Positions 12,001 to 23,501 are shown, counted from the first letter of the stretch. The stretch is 64,000 nucleotides of DNA from Chlorocebus sabaeus (GCF_047675955.1 NC_132925.1:21290688-21354687), one strand, 5' to 3'. A program made the numbers and translations. The notes: generated by a model not told the origin, from the sequence alone.

Positions 12001-12002
12001 AG
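11937..12002. repeat. Short tandem repeat of a near-palindromic 22-24-mer
   Basis: AGCACTCTAGACTCTAGAGT occurs twice in full and once in part, separated by GGACA or GGAGTCT. Each unit contains the self-complementary core CTCTAGA..TCTAGAG. It sits exactly between the GC-rich array and a truncated Alu piece. Confidence 0.9.
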
Positions 12003-12056
12003 CTCACTGCAGCCTTGAACTCCTGGGCTCAAGCAATCCTCCCAACTCAGCCTTCA
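12001..12056 (-). mobile_element. Truncated Alu piece (56 bp), antisense
   Basis: AGCTCACTGCAGCCTTGAAC followed by CTGGGCTCAAGCAATCCTCC is left-arm AluJ sequence on the minus strand, cut at both ends. L1 ORF1 resumes at about 12057. Confidence 0.75.
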
Positions 12057-12732
12057 AACCTAGCAAGAGATTTAGACATACAGACACAGGAAATACAGAG
12101 ATCCTCAAATAGATATAATACAAAAAGGTCTTCTCCACAGCACATCATGGTCAAACTACCAAGTCAGAGACAACAAGAAAATTCTAAGAACAGCAAAAGA
12201 AATATGTGTAGACACTTAAAAGAGAATCTCCATCAAACAAAGAGCAGATTTCTCCACAGAAAACATGCAGGCCAGAAGAGAATGAGATGATATATTCAAA
12301 GTACTAAAAGAAAAAAAAAACTGCCAGCCAAGGATACCATACCTAGCAAAGTTATCCTTCATAAATGAGTAAGAGTTTTTCCCAGACAAGCAAGAGCTGA
12401 GGGAACTCTTCACCACTAGACAGGCCCTACTTACATTAAATGCTTAAGAGAATCCTACACCTAGAAGCAAAACGACACTATCTAAAATAATGAACATACC
12501 CAAAAGTACAAAACTAACTGTTGAACAGATACACAAATGAAAATGACAAAGGAGCTGAACACTGTCACTACAGAAAACCACCAAACTGAAGTGATAAATG
12601 ATAAAAGTGGAAGAAAGAAAAAAAGGATATACAAAACACCTAGAAAACAATTTACAAAATGCAGGAGTTAAGCACTCATCTATTAATAATAGCCTGAATG
12701 TAAAAGGATTAAATTCCCAACTTGAAATATAT

Positions 12733-13042
12733 GAGCCGAGCACAGTGGCTCATGCCTGTAATCCCAGCACTTTGGGAGGCTGAGGTGGGTGGATCACCTG
12801 AGGTCAGGAGTTAGAGACCAGCCTGACCAATATGGTGTAATGCCATCTCTACTAAAAATACAAAAATTAGCCAGATGTGGTGGTGGGCACCTGTAGTCCC
12901 AGCTACTTGGGAGGCTGAGATAGGAGAACTGCTTGAACCTGGGAGGCAGAGGCTGCAGTGAGCCAAGATTGTGCCACTGCACTCCAGCCTAGGCAACAGA
13001 AAGAGATTCTGTCTCAAAAAAAAAAAAAAAAAAAAAAAAAAA
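12733..13042 (+). mobile_element. AluS, full length
   Basis: Dimeric Alu from GCCGAGCACAGTGGC through GGTGGATCACCTGAGGTCAG to CACTGCACTCCAGCC and a 26-base A tail. Sits in the ORF1-ORF2 junction region of the L1. Confidence 0.93.
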
Positions 13043-13168
13043 CAGAACGATATGAACTGGCTGAATCCATTTTTTTAAATGACCCAACTGATACATGACC
13101 CAACTGTATGCTCCCTACTCACATCACCTGTAAACATATACATTGACCAAAAAAAAAAAAAATTCTAC

Positions 13169-13273
13169 ACAAATGGAAACCAAAAGCATGCAAGAGTAGC
13201 TATGCATACGTCAAACTTTAAGTCTGCTTTCAGTTTTTGCAGATTTTAAATCATGCTTTTGGTTTCCATTTGT
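13169..13273. repeat. 22-bp perfect inverted repeat inside L1 ORF2
   Basis: ACAAATGGAAACCAAAAGCA plus TG (13169-13190) and its exact complement (13252-13273) flank a 61-bp loop. The outward sequence after the right arm resumes normal L1 ORF2. Looks like a template-switch inversion rather than an original L1 feature. Confidence 0.85.
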
Positions 13274-13833
13274 AGACTTTAAGTCAAAAACTGTAAAAAG
13301 AGACAACATCATTATATAGTGATAAAGGGATAAACTGACAAAGAGGATATAATTCCAAATATACATACACTTAATATCAGAAAACACAGAAATATAAAGC
13401 AAATATTATCAGATCTAAAAGAAGAGACAGACTCCAATACAAAAATAATGGGGGATTTCAACCCCCTACTCTCAACAGTGGACAGATCATCAAGACAGAA
13501 ATTGAACAAAAAAGCATCGGACTTAATCTACACTATTGATCAAATGGGCCTAACAGACATTTACAAAACACTTCATCCATGGCTGGAGAATACACATTCT
13601 TCTCATCAGCATATGGAACATTCTCCAGGAGAGACCATATGTTAAGACACAAAACAAATCTCAATACCTTTTTAAAAATCAAAATCATATCAACTATCTT
13701 CTCAGACTGCAATGGAATAAACCTAGAAATCAGTAACAAAGGAACCTTAGAAACTGTACATGGAACTTAAAACAACGTGCTCCTGAAGAACCACCGGATC
13801 AAGGGGAAAAAACATAAAAAAGAAATTTAACAA

Positions 13834-13837
<4 letters not shown>

Positions 13838-13869
<32 letters not shown>

Positions 13870-14152
13870 AGACGGAGTCTCGCTCTGTCACCCAGGCTGG
13901 AGTGCAGTGGCCGGATCTCAGCTCACTGCAAGCTCCGCCTCCCGGGTTCCCGTCATTCTTCTGCCTCAGTCTCCCGAGTAGCTGGGACTACAGGCGCCCG
14001 CCACCTCGCCCAGCTAGTTTTTTTTGTATTTTTTAGTAGAGACGGGGTTTCACCGTGTTAGCCAGGATGGTCTCGATCTCCTGACCTTGTGATCCGCCCG
14101 CCTCGGCCTCCCAAAGTGCTGGGATTACAGGCTTGAGCCACCGCGCCCGGCC
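13838..14152 (-). mobile_element. Young AluY of Old World monkey type, antisense, TSD TAACAAGTAT
   Basis: Full-length Alu with little divergence. On its own strand it reads GGTGGCTCAAGCCTGTAATC near the start, ACTAGCTGGGCGAGGTGGCG, and GAGATCCGGCCACTG. These are the differences from human AluY that I recall for cercopithecoid AluYR-type lineages. A perfect 10-bp TSD, TAACAAGTAT, is at 13828-13837 and 14153-14162. Confidence 0.92.
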
Positions 14153-15990
14153 TAACAAGTATTAAAACAAACAAAAACAGAAATACAGCACACCATAACA
14201 TATGGGATCCAGCAAAAGCAGTACTAAGACGGAAATTTATAGCAGTAAACACCTAAATCAAAAAGTAGAAAGATTTCAAATAAACAACCAAATGACGCAT
14301 CTCAAAAAACTAGAAAAGCAATAACAAAGTAAACCCAAAATTAGTAGAAACAAAAAGATAAAAAAGTCATAGAAGAACTAAATGAAATAGAGGAAGAAAA
14401 ATTAAAAGGATCAACATAATGAAAAATTGTTTTTTAAAGACAAACAAAAATCACTGGCTATACCAACCAAGATAAAAAAAAAAAAAAAAAAAAAAAGAAC
14501 ACCAAAATAAATACAATCAGAAAACAACAACAAAAAAAGGAGGCATTAAAACTGATACCACAGAAATACAAACAATAATTAGAGGGTATTATGAACAAAT
14601 GTATGTCAGCAAATTGGAAAATCTCAAGGAAACTGAAAAATTCCTAGAGACATACAACCTACAAGATTAAAATAGGAAGAAAGAGAAAACCTGAACATAC
14701 CAGTAACAAGCAACAAGATCAAAGCAGTAATAAAAGGTCTATCAACAAAGAAAAGCCCAGGACTGGACGGTTTTATTGCTGAATTCTATCAATCTTATAA
14801 AGAGGAACTAACACCAATTCTTCTCAAACCATTCCAAACAACTTAAGAGGAGGAAACTTTATCTAACTCATTCTACAAGGCCAGCACTACACTGATAAAA
14901 CTACACAAGGACATGAGAAAAAAAAAGTTCAGGCCAATATGAGCAACATAGATGCAAAAATCCTCAACAGAACACTAGCAAACAGAATCCAACCACACAT
15001 CAAAAAGATAATGCACCATGATCAAGTGAGATTTATCTCAGGGATGCAAGGATGGTTCCACACCCACAAACCAATAAATGTGGTATATCATATTAGAATG
15101 AAGGGCAAAAACCATGTGATCACCGCAATAGATGCAGAAAAAGCATTTGATAATATTCAATATCCCCTCATGATAAAAACTCTTAAAAAACAGGCACAGA
15201 AGTAACACACTGAAATATGATTAAGGCCCTATATGACAAATCCACAGCCAAATTATACTAATTGAATAAAATCTGGAAGCCTTTCCTCAAAGAACTGGAA
15301 CAAGACAAAGATGCCCACCTTCACCATTCTTATTCAACACAGTCCTAGAAGTCCTATCCAGAGCAATTAGGTAAGAGAAAGAAATAGAGGGCATCTAAAT
15401 TAGAAAAGAGGTAGTCAAATTATCCCTCTTTCCAGATGACATGACCATACACATAGAAAAACCTAAAGACTCCATCCAAAAAACTCTTATAACTAATAAA
15501 TTCATTAAAATTGAGGACACTGAATCAACATAGAAAAATCAGTAGCATATACCAACAATGAACTAGCTGGGAAAAAAATAAAGTAATTCCACTTAGAATA
15601 GCTACAGAATAAAATACCTATGAATACATTTAACCAAAGAGTTGAAAGATCTCTAAATTGGAAATTACAAAACACCAATGAAAGACATTAAAGAAGACAT
15701 AAACAAATGGAAAGATATCCCAAGCCCATGGATTAGAACTAATAGTGTTAAAATGACCATACTTCCCAAAAGAATCTACAAATAAAATGCAATCCCAATC
15801 AAAATGCCAATGATATTCTTCCTAGAAGCAGAAAACCCAATCCAAAAAGTCGTACGGAACCACAAAAGATACCAAATAACCAAAGCAATACTGAGCAAAA
15901 AGAACAATGCTGGAGGCATCACACTACCTGACTTCAAAATATATTACAAAGCTATAGTAACCAAAACAACATGACATTGGTATAAAAACA

Positions 15991-16147
15991 GTTGGGTGTG
16001 GTGGTACACATCTGTAGTCCCAGCTATTCAGGAGGCTGAGGAGGGAAGATTGCTTGAAGTCAGGAGTTCAAGGGTACAGTGAACTATGACTGTGGACTGC
16101 ACTACAGTCTGGATGACAAAGCAAGACCCCATCTCTTTAAAAAACAA
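15991..16147 (+). mobile_element. FLAM-type Alu monomer
   Basis: Begins at GTTGGGTGTGGTGGTAC and ends CCCATCTCTTTAAAAAAC. Only left-arm-like sequence is present. The L1 ORF2 text is interrupted at GGTATAAAAACA and resumes ACACAGACCAATGG. Confidence 0.8.
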
Positions 16148-16781
16148 ATACACAGACCAATGGAACAGAACAGAAAACCTAGAAATAAATCCCCATATTT
16201 AGAGCCAACTGACTTTCAACAAAGACACCAAGAACATATACTACAAAAGGATACCCTCTTCAATAAATGTTGCTGGGAAAACTAGATATCCATATGCAGA
16301 AGAATGAAACTATACCCCTATTTTCACCATATACAAAAATCTACTCAGAATGGGTTAAAAATTTAACCATATGACCTGAAAATGTAAAACTTCCAAAAGA
16401 AAACAGGGGAATAACTATATGACATTGGTGTGAGCAATGATTTTTTAGATCTCACCCAAAAAACACAGGGAACAAAGGCAAAAAACAGACAAAAGGGATT
16501 ACATCAAAATTAAAAGCTTCTGCACAACCAATGAAATCATTTTCAGAGTGGAGAGACAACCTATAGATTGGGAGATAGTCACAAATCATACATCTCACTA
16601 GGCATACATACATATCTAAAATATGTAAGGAAACTCAAACAACTCTATAAAAAGCAAACAAATAATCCAATTTTAAAAATGTTTAACAGAATGAATAGAC
16701 ATTTATTAAAAGAAGATACACAAACGCCCAACAGACATATGAAAAAATGCTCAACTTCACTAATTAGGGAAATATAAATGT

Positions 16782-16985
16782 CTGTTTCGTATTGCTGTAA
16801 CTGAATACCTGAGACCAGGTAATACAATATAATGAACAGAAATTTATTTAGCTCACAGCTAATCAAGCTGAAAAGCTCAAGACTGGGTGGCTACATCTGG
16901 CAGTTTCTAGTGAGGGCTTCCTGCTCTTCATAGCATGGTAGAAAAGTGTAACAGGAAGCAGGAGTGTGCAAAAAGACTACACAGG
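16782..16985 (-). mobile_element. MST/MLT-type LTR fragment, antisense
   Basis: GTCTGTTTCGTATTGCTGTA then TGAATACCTGAGACC and AATTTATTTAGCTCACAGCT is the reverse complement of the 3' end of MST/MLT MaLR LTRs. The rest is truncated. Confidence 0.55.
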
Positions 16986-16989
16986 ACAA

Positions 16990-18660
16990 ACAGGTTTATA
17001 ACTCATTATTCTCATGGGTACATGTGGTATTTGGTACATGCACAGAATGTGTAATGATCAAGTCAAATTATCTGGGGTATCCATCACCTCAAGTATTTAT
17101 CATTTCCATGTGTTGGGAACATTTCAATTCCTCTCTTCTAGCTATTTTGAAATATACAATGCACTACAGTCACCCTACTCTGCTACTGAATATTAAAACA
17201 TATTATTTCTATCTAACTATATAGTAGCCATTAACCAAATTCTCTCCATTGCCCCCAACCGCACATACACTTCCCAGCCTCTAGGGCTTGTAATTCTACT
17301 CTCTGCCTCTATGAGATCAACTTATTTAAGTTCTCACATATAAGAGAGAACATCCAATCTTTATCTTTCTGTGCCTGTCTTATTTCATGTAATGACCTCT
17401 AGTTCCAACCATGTTGCTGCATATGACAGGATTTCATTCTTTTTTATGGCTGAATGGTATTCCATTGAGTATACAGATACCATATTTTCATTATCCACTG
17501 ATAGACACTTAGGTTGATTCTGTATATTTGCTATGGTGAATAGTACTGTAAAAAAACATGGTAGGTGCATGTATTTCTTCGGTATATTGACCTCCTTTCC
17601 TTTAGGTAAAAAACCAGTGGCAGGACTACTGGATTGTACAGCGGTTCTATTTTTATTTCTTTTTTAAATTTGGGGGGGGTTGTTTTTGTTTCTATTTTTT
17701 TAATCTATTTCAGTTTTCTGAGAAATCTCTATACTGCTTTCGATAATAGTTACACTAATTTACATTCCCACCAAGAGTGTATGAGTTTCCTTTTCTCCAC
17801 ATCCTTGCCAGCATCTGCTATTCTTTGTCTTTCTAACGGCCATTCTAGCTGAGGTAAGATGATATCTCATCGCAGTTCTGATTTGCTTTTCCCTTATAAT
17901 TAGCAATGCTGAGCACTGTTCACATACCTGTTTGCCATTTGTATGTCTTCTTTTGAGAAACGTCTTTTTATGGCACTTGCACACTTTTTAGTGGGATTAT
18001 TTGTTTATTTTTACTGTTGAGTTGTTTGGATTCCTCATATATTCTGGGTATCAGTCCCTTCTTGGATGAATAGTTTACAAACATTTTCTCCCATTCTGGA
18101 AGTTGTCTCTTTACTCTGTTGATGGGTTGGTTCTTTAGCTGTGCAGAAGCCATTCAGCTTAATATAGTCTCATTTATGTATTTTTTGTTTTTGCCTGTGC
18201 TTTTGAGGTCTTAGTCATAAAATCTTTGCCTAGACCAATGTCCAGAAGCATGTCCCCTATGTTTTCTTCCAGCAGTTTTATAGTTTCAGGTCTTACATTT
18301 AAAGTATTTAATCCATCTTGGGTTGATTTTTATATGTGGTGAGATATAGGGGTCTAGTTTCACTCTTCTGCATATTTTCCCAGGATCACTACTGAAGAGG
18401 GTGCCCTTTCCCCAGTGTATGTTCTTGGTACCTTTTGTTGAAAATCAGCTAGCTGTAAATACATGGATTTATCTATAGGTTCTCTGTTCTGTTCCATTGG
18501 TCTATGGGTCTGTTTTTATACCATGCTGTTTTGGTTACTATAGCCTTGTAATATATTTTGAAGTCAGGTAGTGTAATGCCTCCAGTTTTATTCTTTTCAC
18601 TCAGGACTGCTTTGGCTATTTGGGCTCTTTTTTAATTCCATATGATCTTAGGGTTAAGAT
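16990..18660 (-). mobile_element. L1MB-type LINE, 3' half, antisense
   Basis: Reads in reverse: 3'UTR first (about 17000-17370), then the ORF2 C-terminus (GATTTCATTCTTTTTTATGG, ATTTTCTCCCATTCTGGAAG, CATTGGTCTATGGGTCTGTT, GTGTAATGCCTCCAG). It is cut inside ORF2 at about 18660. No intact frame. Confidence 0.85.
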
Positions 18661-18904
18661 TAACAAATTCATCTTAAGGGATGAAAGAACTAAAGCTTGG
18701 TTTAAGGAGTTCAGTATTTGTTAAACTAAATGGGGAGGCTAACAAAGCTGTAACAATTGCTTTGGCAGCAATGGTGATGACAACAGTGGACTCAGGAACA
18801 CATGTTGGCACCCTCATTGTAGAATATTTCAGTAACATCAACTATAGTAATATCCTTTAATAGTACTTTTGATATCAGTACCAATAAGAGAGACACAAAA
18901 ATAA
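18661..18904. other. Unassigned
   Basis: No repeat or exon recognised. Confidence 0.4.
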
Positions 18905-19125
18905 TGACTAACTTTTAATAATCACCTACTAACTTCCTGGCATTATACTTGGGACTTTACATGGATCATCTCGTTAAATCTGCACACTAACCCAATAAGG
19001 TGTGTATTATTATCCCTGTTTTAAAGACAAGGTAAGAAACATGCCCAAGGTAAGTCAGTGTATTAGCAGTATAGCTAATATCTTAATCCAGATGTCTGGG
19101 TCCAAAGTTTATGCTTATTCCAAAT
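18905..19125 (+). mobile_element. MIR SINE
   Basis: CTAACTTCCTGGCATTATAC, GATCATCTCGTTAAATC, ACCCAATAAGGTGTG, TTATTATCCCTGTTTTAAAG and the tail GTCTGGGTCCAAAGTTTATG follow the MIR order. Confidence 0.75.
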
Positions 19126-19838
19126 ACATGAATCAAATAAAATTGTCACCAAGAGAATGAAATTTCAAAGTACACATCAAAACCACCTGGAAATTTCACA
19201 TCTATTTAGAAAGGATTTAAAGGACAGCTAGTGTTCCCACTGAATAGTTTTGGGGAATGACTGGAAATATTATACCTATTAATATTATTAAACCTTAGCC
19301 CCAGAATGGCATTAAGGCAGAAGTATACAGATTACATTTTGATTGTTTCATAAAATCTTCAAAAGTGTGACTTTATATAACAGCATAAATGTGCACTGAC
19401 ATCATCTGAGTTCCATGGCAATGGTACATCTTGAGTTTTCTTTTAATCTTTCTTTTTTTTTTTCTCATCATTTGACTTAAAGCTCAATCATCACAACTTC
19501 ATCTCCAACAGAAAGTACCTTCAATAATATTTTCATTTATTTTATTTATAATATTTTACGGGCACAAGGAATTCTCAGAAGCGAGATTTAAAAGAAAAGG
19601 AAAAGAACATTTTTGTGAGGTAGATAGGGCATTCAAAATTACTTCTCTTTTTACAACTCAGAAAACGGAAGCTTACATTAAATGACATAAGCACTAACTC
19701 AAGTGCAAAAAATTTAGTATACATTGAGCTAAGTACTAAGTATATGCAAATAAGACAAAATACCTCTTCTCCTCGAGGAGCTCATGGTATAGCAGAGGAG
19801 GTGAAAACAAACAGCTATACTGCAGCGTGGATACATAC
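19126..19838. other. Unassigned low-repeat sequence
   Basis: No repeat family, RNA gene or exon pair recognised. Confidence 0.4.
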
Positions 19839-20166
19839 TTTTGTTGTTGTTGTTGTTGTTGTTATTGTTGTTTTTGTGTATTTTTTGAGACGAAATTTTG
19901 TTCGTTGCCCAGGCTGGAGTGCAATGGGGCGGTCTCAGCTCACTGCAACCTCCTCCTCCCAGGTTCAAGCAATTCTCCTGCCTCAGCATCCCGAGTAGCT
20001 GGGATTACAGGTCCCTGCCACCACACTCAGCTAATTTTGTATTTTCAGTGGAGACAAGGTTTCACCATGTTGGTCAGGCTGGTCTCAAACTCTTGACCTC
20101 AGGTGATTCACCCACCTCCACCTCCCAAAGTGCTGGGATTACAGGCGTAAGCCACTGTGCCCGGCT
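19839..20166 (-). mobile_element. AluS antisense with (AAC)n tail
   Basis: The tail reads (TTG)n on the plus strand at 19841-19875, then a full Alu ending GCCACTGTGCCCGGCT. It abuts a second antisense Alu; the pair is flanked by GATACATACT (about 19830) and GATACATTACT (about 20455). Confidence 0.9.
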
Positions 20167-20450
20167 GTTGGTGTTTTTGAGACAGGGTCTTCCCCTGTCA
20201 CCCAGGCTAGAATGCAGTGGCAATCACAGCTCACTGCAATCTTGAACTCCTGGGCTCAAGCAATCCTCCCACCTCAGCCTCCCAAGTAGCTGAGACTACA
20301 AGTATGCACCGTCACACCTGGCTCATTTTTTTCATTTTTAGCAGAAACAAGATCTCACTATGCTGCCTAGGCTGGTCTTGAACTCCTGGCCTCAAGTGAT
20401 CCTCCTGCCTCAGCCTCCCAAAGGGCTAGGATTACAGGCATGAGCCACTT
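20167..20450 (-). mobile_element. AluJ antisense, head-to-tail with the preceding Alu
   Basis: TTTTTGAGACAGGGTCTTCC, CTTGAACTCCTGGGCTCAAG and a diverged GATTACAGGCATGAGCCACT end. J-type diagnostic sites; older than its neighbour. Confidence 0.9.
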
Positions 20451-21183
20451 GATAGATACATTACTAACTTCCCCAATTACACATTAAATTTAATAACTGA
20501 ATAATGCCACTGAAATTCTCATTTTGGGAGGAAAACTTAGAAAGAGACCTAATAAAGTATAAAGTTAAAACTGTCATTACTAATTCACTAAGTAGAACCT
20601 AGGTGAAAATAAAAATATTTTCCAAAAGAAGAAAAATTCAATAATTCATAGAAAATAAAGAGTTTAAAATAATAAAATTTGTTGCAGATCTTTAAAAAGG
20701 CAACTATAAGTACTATTTAATGTAATTAGATTTACAATAGAAATACAAACCAGAAGTTAGCTTTGGATAGTTCGGGGGGAAAAAATTAAGATAATCTACT
20801 TTTCATTTATATAAAAAGTATCCTACAGGCTGAACACAGAAAATAAAAAGAGAAGCTTCAGAAGCTTGTGGCAAATGGAAGTTTATAAATCTAACAGAAT
20901 TTACTAACCGGCCATCCCTAGCTTTGTGCCACAGATGTTTTCTTATTTCCAGTCCACACACAATCCTCTACTAGAGCTTAAAACAAAGGCAACTTAAGAT
21001 CTGCATTTCTCTTATTGGCACAACAAGCTACGTTTGTCAATGGAATTCAGCTTTTCCATTTGTTAATGGAAAATCTCAGGCCATTTTTTAAGGAATGTGT
21101 TCAGTCATTCATTCAAAAAATATTTACTGAGCACTAAGTACTAGTTAAAATTCTAGAGTCTGAATATAAAAATAACAGACAAG
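20451..21183. other. Unassigned, with a possible L2 end at 21085-21169
   Basis: TCATTCATTCAAAAAATATT followed by TACTGAGCACTAAGTAC resembles the antisense 3' end of L2. The remainder is unassigned. Confidence 0.4.
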
Positions 21184-21655
21184 GCCGGGCATAGTGGCTC
21201 ATGCCTGTAATCCCAGCACTTTGGGAGCCCCAAGCAGGCAGATGGCGAGGTCAGGAGATCGAGACCATCCTGGCTAACACAGTGAAACCCCGTCTCTACT
21301 AAAAAATACAAAAAACTAGCCGGGCGAGGTGGCGGCGCCTGTAGTCCCAGCTACTCTGGAGGCTGAGGCGGGAGAATGGCGTAAACCCGGGAGGCGGAGC
21401 TTGCAGTGAGCTGAGATCCGGCCACTGCACTCCAGTCTGGGCGACAGCGCGAGACTCCCTCTCAAAAAAAAAAAAAAAAAAAATTAGCTGGGCATGGTGG
21501 CACGTGCCTATCATCCCAGCTACCTGGGAGGCTGAGGTAGGAGAATCGCTTGAACTCGGGAGGCAGAGGTTGCAGTGAGCCGAGATCGCGCCACTGCACT
21601 CCAGCCTGGGTGACAGAACGAGAACTCCACCTCAAAAAAATTTAAAAAGTTAAAT
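21184..21655 (+). mobile_element. Composite trimeric Alu (old left end, young AluY, old right arm) in one TSD
   Basis: 21184-21480 is a complete dimeric Alu. Its first ~65 bases are diverged and AluS-like (GCCGGGCATAGTGGCTCATG), while the rest is young and Old World monkey AluY-like (ACTAGCCGGGCGAGGTGGCG; GTAAACCCGGGAGGCGG; GAGATCCGGCCACTG). After an A19 tract, an older right arm follows at 21482-21650 (AAATTAGCTGGGCATGGTGG to CACTGCACTCCAGCC). The whole unit, not the inner Alu, is flanked by the 14-bp TSD AAATAACAGACAAG (21170-21183 and 21656-21669). Confidence 0.9.
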
Positions 21656-21940
21656 AAATAACAGACAAGACTGAATGGATGGATGGATAGATGGACAAAT
21701 AGAACAGAAAAAGAGAGGGGAATACACTAATGTCACAGGAATGGATTTCAATTATACCAGACAAACTGGGATACTGAAATAAGTTACCAGATTTTCATTA
21801 AGTGTCTGTATTCATTTTTCCAAAACACAAGTATGGTGACCAGTGCTTCTGAAACACATTATTAGCCATGGACTGTTGGTTCCTATGTCATTCCAACCAC
21901 CAGGGGAGAAAAATAATACCAACTATCAGAGCACATTTAC

Positions 21941-21962
21941 CTCACATTTAGCAATAATGTGT
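21941..21962 (-). other. Possible 22-nt microexon, minus strand
   Basis: On the minus strand, CTGTTCTTTTTCACAG is followed by 22 nt and GTAAATGTG. Joined to the 22036-22230 exon it keeps an open frame (R-H-I-I-A-K-C-E). The implied intron is only 73 bp, near the lower limit for mammals. Weak evidence; a chance splice-site pair is quite possible. Confidence 0.18.
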
Positions 21963-22035
21963 CTGTGAAAAAGAACAGGGAAGGATACATCAAAATAAAT
22001 ATAATTATTTTGAGTAAAGTTATCACTAAACATAC

Positions 22036-22230
22036 CTTTCAGATAAATAACAGCTCTTGTGAGGGTTTAGACTTTGATAAGATTCTAGGCTGCCATCAGA
22101 TGATGAAGAAAGTTGCTCTGATTGCAAGTTGTCTGTATCACTCAAACTTCCCTCGGTTACAGGTGGGGTCCTTATGTATTTTCTTCCTAACTCCGTTCCC
22201 AGGACATTCGTCAATATAACTCTGGGTATC
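22036..22230 (-). CDS. Candidate coding exon B (195 nt) of an unidentified minus-strand gene
   Basis: On the minus strand the block starts after TCTATGTGACAG and ends ..CTGAAAG before GTATGTTTAG, so both splice borders are canonical. Its only fully open frame is phase 2-2 (first base completes a codon, last two start one). It encodes 64 whole codons beginning IPRVILTNVLGTELGRKY and ending CYLSE, serine-rich in the middle (QLSSSSDGSLESYQ). Exon A at 40461-40658 has the same borders, phase and ends, with roughly 48% protein identity by eye, so the two look like an ancient tandem exon duplication. Splicing A to B directly restores an AGG Arg codon and stays open. I do not recognise the protein; no domain or membrane segment is visible. 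Alternative: a pseudo-exon conserved by chance. Confidence 0.55.
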
Positions 22231-22837
22231 CTGTCACATAGAATAACAAACACTGTACTGTACTGAGAAGTTTTCAATTTAAAAAAAAAAATGTATTCCA
22301 GGAAGTTGAATTTTCAATCATTGCCATCTTAGCACAAGAAAGCTGTTCGAACTATACCACCCTAGAAATTAACCCATAAATACTTAAAAATTTAGAAAAA
22401 CACAATCTTTTTGTTTCTAGAAGCACTTATTTCTTATCACTTACAGCATAGATTAGCCTGTCACTACAATGTCTTTAATTATACTAATGGATGCCGTTGA
22501 GGGGCTTAAAATTTTAACAAATTCTTCTCTAAAAAATGCTTTCTTTCCTTTTCCAGAAATTATTAAAAACACAGCTTACTACAAATCAAGAAATCTTTGT
22601 TCTTCTCATTTAACAGAAAGGTGTTTGATAAGTAATTTACACACTTGCAATTGGGAAATGACAAATGATAAATCCAACAAGACATCATTCAGACTGCATC
22701 TCTGGTAATGAAAGATTCCATAACTGGAACAGCACATATAATGGTGATAACATATATGCTAATATATAATAGCATCAGGAAAAGAATCAATACATTTAAA
22801 TGTTTAGAAAATTAAAGTTTTTGTTTAGTTGGTTTTC

Positions 22838-23125
22838 CTTTTTTGAGACAGGATCTCACTCTGTTGCCCAGACTGGAATGTAGTTACACAATCATAGCTC
22901 ACTGCAGCCTCCACCTCCCGGCTCGAGTAATCCTCCCACCTCAGCCTCTTAAGTAGCTCGGACTATAAGCACAAGCCACCACGCCCAGCTAACTTTTTTA
23001 TTTTCTGTGGTGACAATGTCTCGTTATGTTGCCCAGGCTGGTTTCAAACTCCTGGGCTCAAGCAATCCTCCCACTTCAGCCTCCCAAAATTCTGAGATTA
23101 CAAGTGTGAGCCACTGCATCTAGCC
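22838..23125 (-). mobile_element. AluJ antisense
   Basis: TTTTTTGAGACAGGATCTCA through CTCAGCCTCTTAAGTAGCTC to GTGTGAGCCACTGCATCTAGCC in diverged form; both arms present. Confidence 0.9.
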
Positions 23126-23501
23126 TGGAGTGTATTTTTAAGTCTCCAGACCTTAAATTGGTGAGTTTTATATCAAATGCACTATATAAGCCTGACATCT
23201 TCTTAAACAGAAGATGTATATTTGATATATAAAGAAGTACATTTGGTATAAAATTAGTGCAACCTTTACTTTGCTGGCCAGCCATTATTGTGAACATTAC
23301 TTTGCCACACTACAATAATGCCTTCAATATTCACTGGCCCAAGCCATATTGTTGTGACTTTTTAAAGTTCTTTTTATGTACTTTTAAAGTTTTCCTAACT
23401 CCTCTTTATTAGATGCCCGGTTGACTGTTATCGATATGCCACTAGCAATACTTTACTTATATTTTGTTTGTAAGAAACAATACATAGAAAGGGCTAGAGT
23501 A
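23126..23501. other. Unassigned
   Basis: No repeat or exon recognised between the AluJ and the Tigger element. Confidence 0.4.

Larger units (their letters stand above)
12057..16781 (+). mobile_element. Old L1 (L1PB/L1MA type), ORF1 3' part and most of ORF2
   Basis: The C-terminal half of ORF1 (12057-12450) is followed by the inter-ORF region and ORF2: endonuclease text at about 13100-13760, the reverse transcriptase region at 14940-15540 (a fragment with the LANRIQPHIKKIMHHDQVRF block at 14939-15205), then the C-terminal region to about 16770. It is riddled with stops and frameshifts and lacks the 3'UTR. Three Alu-type insertions (12733, 13838, 15991) interrupt it and the L1 text resumes after each. 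Confidence 0.85.
21670..22837. other. Low-repeat sequence around candidate exon B
   Basis: Apart from the exon and possible microexon there is a GGATGGAT-type short repeat at about 21675-21700, and otherwise no recognised repeat. The lack of old repeats is consistent with an exon neighbourhood. Confidence 0.45.
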
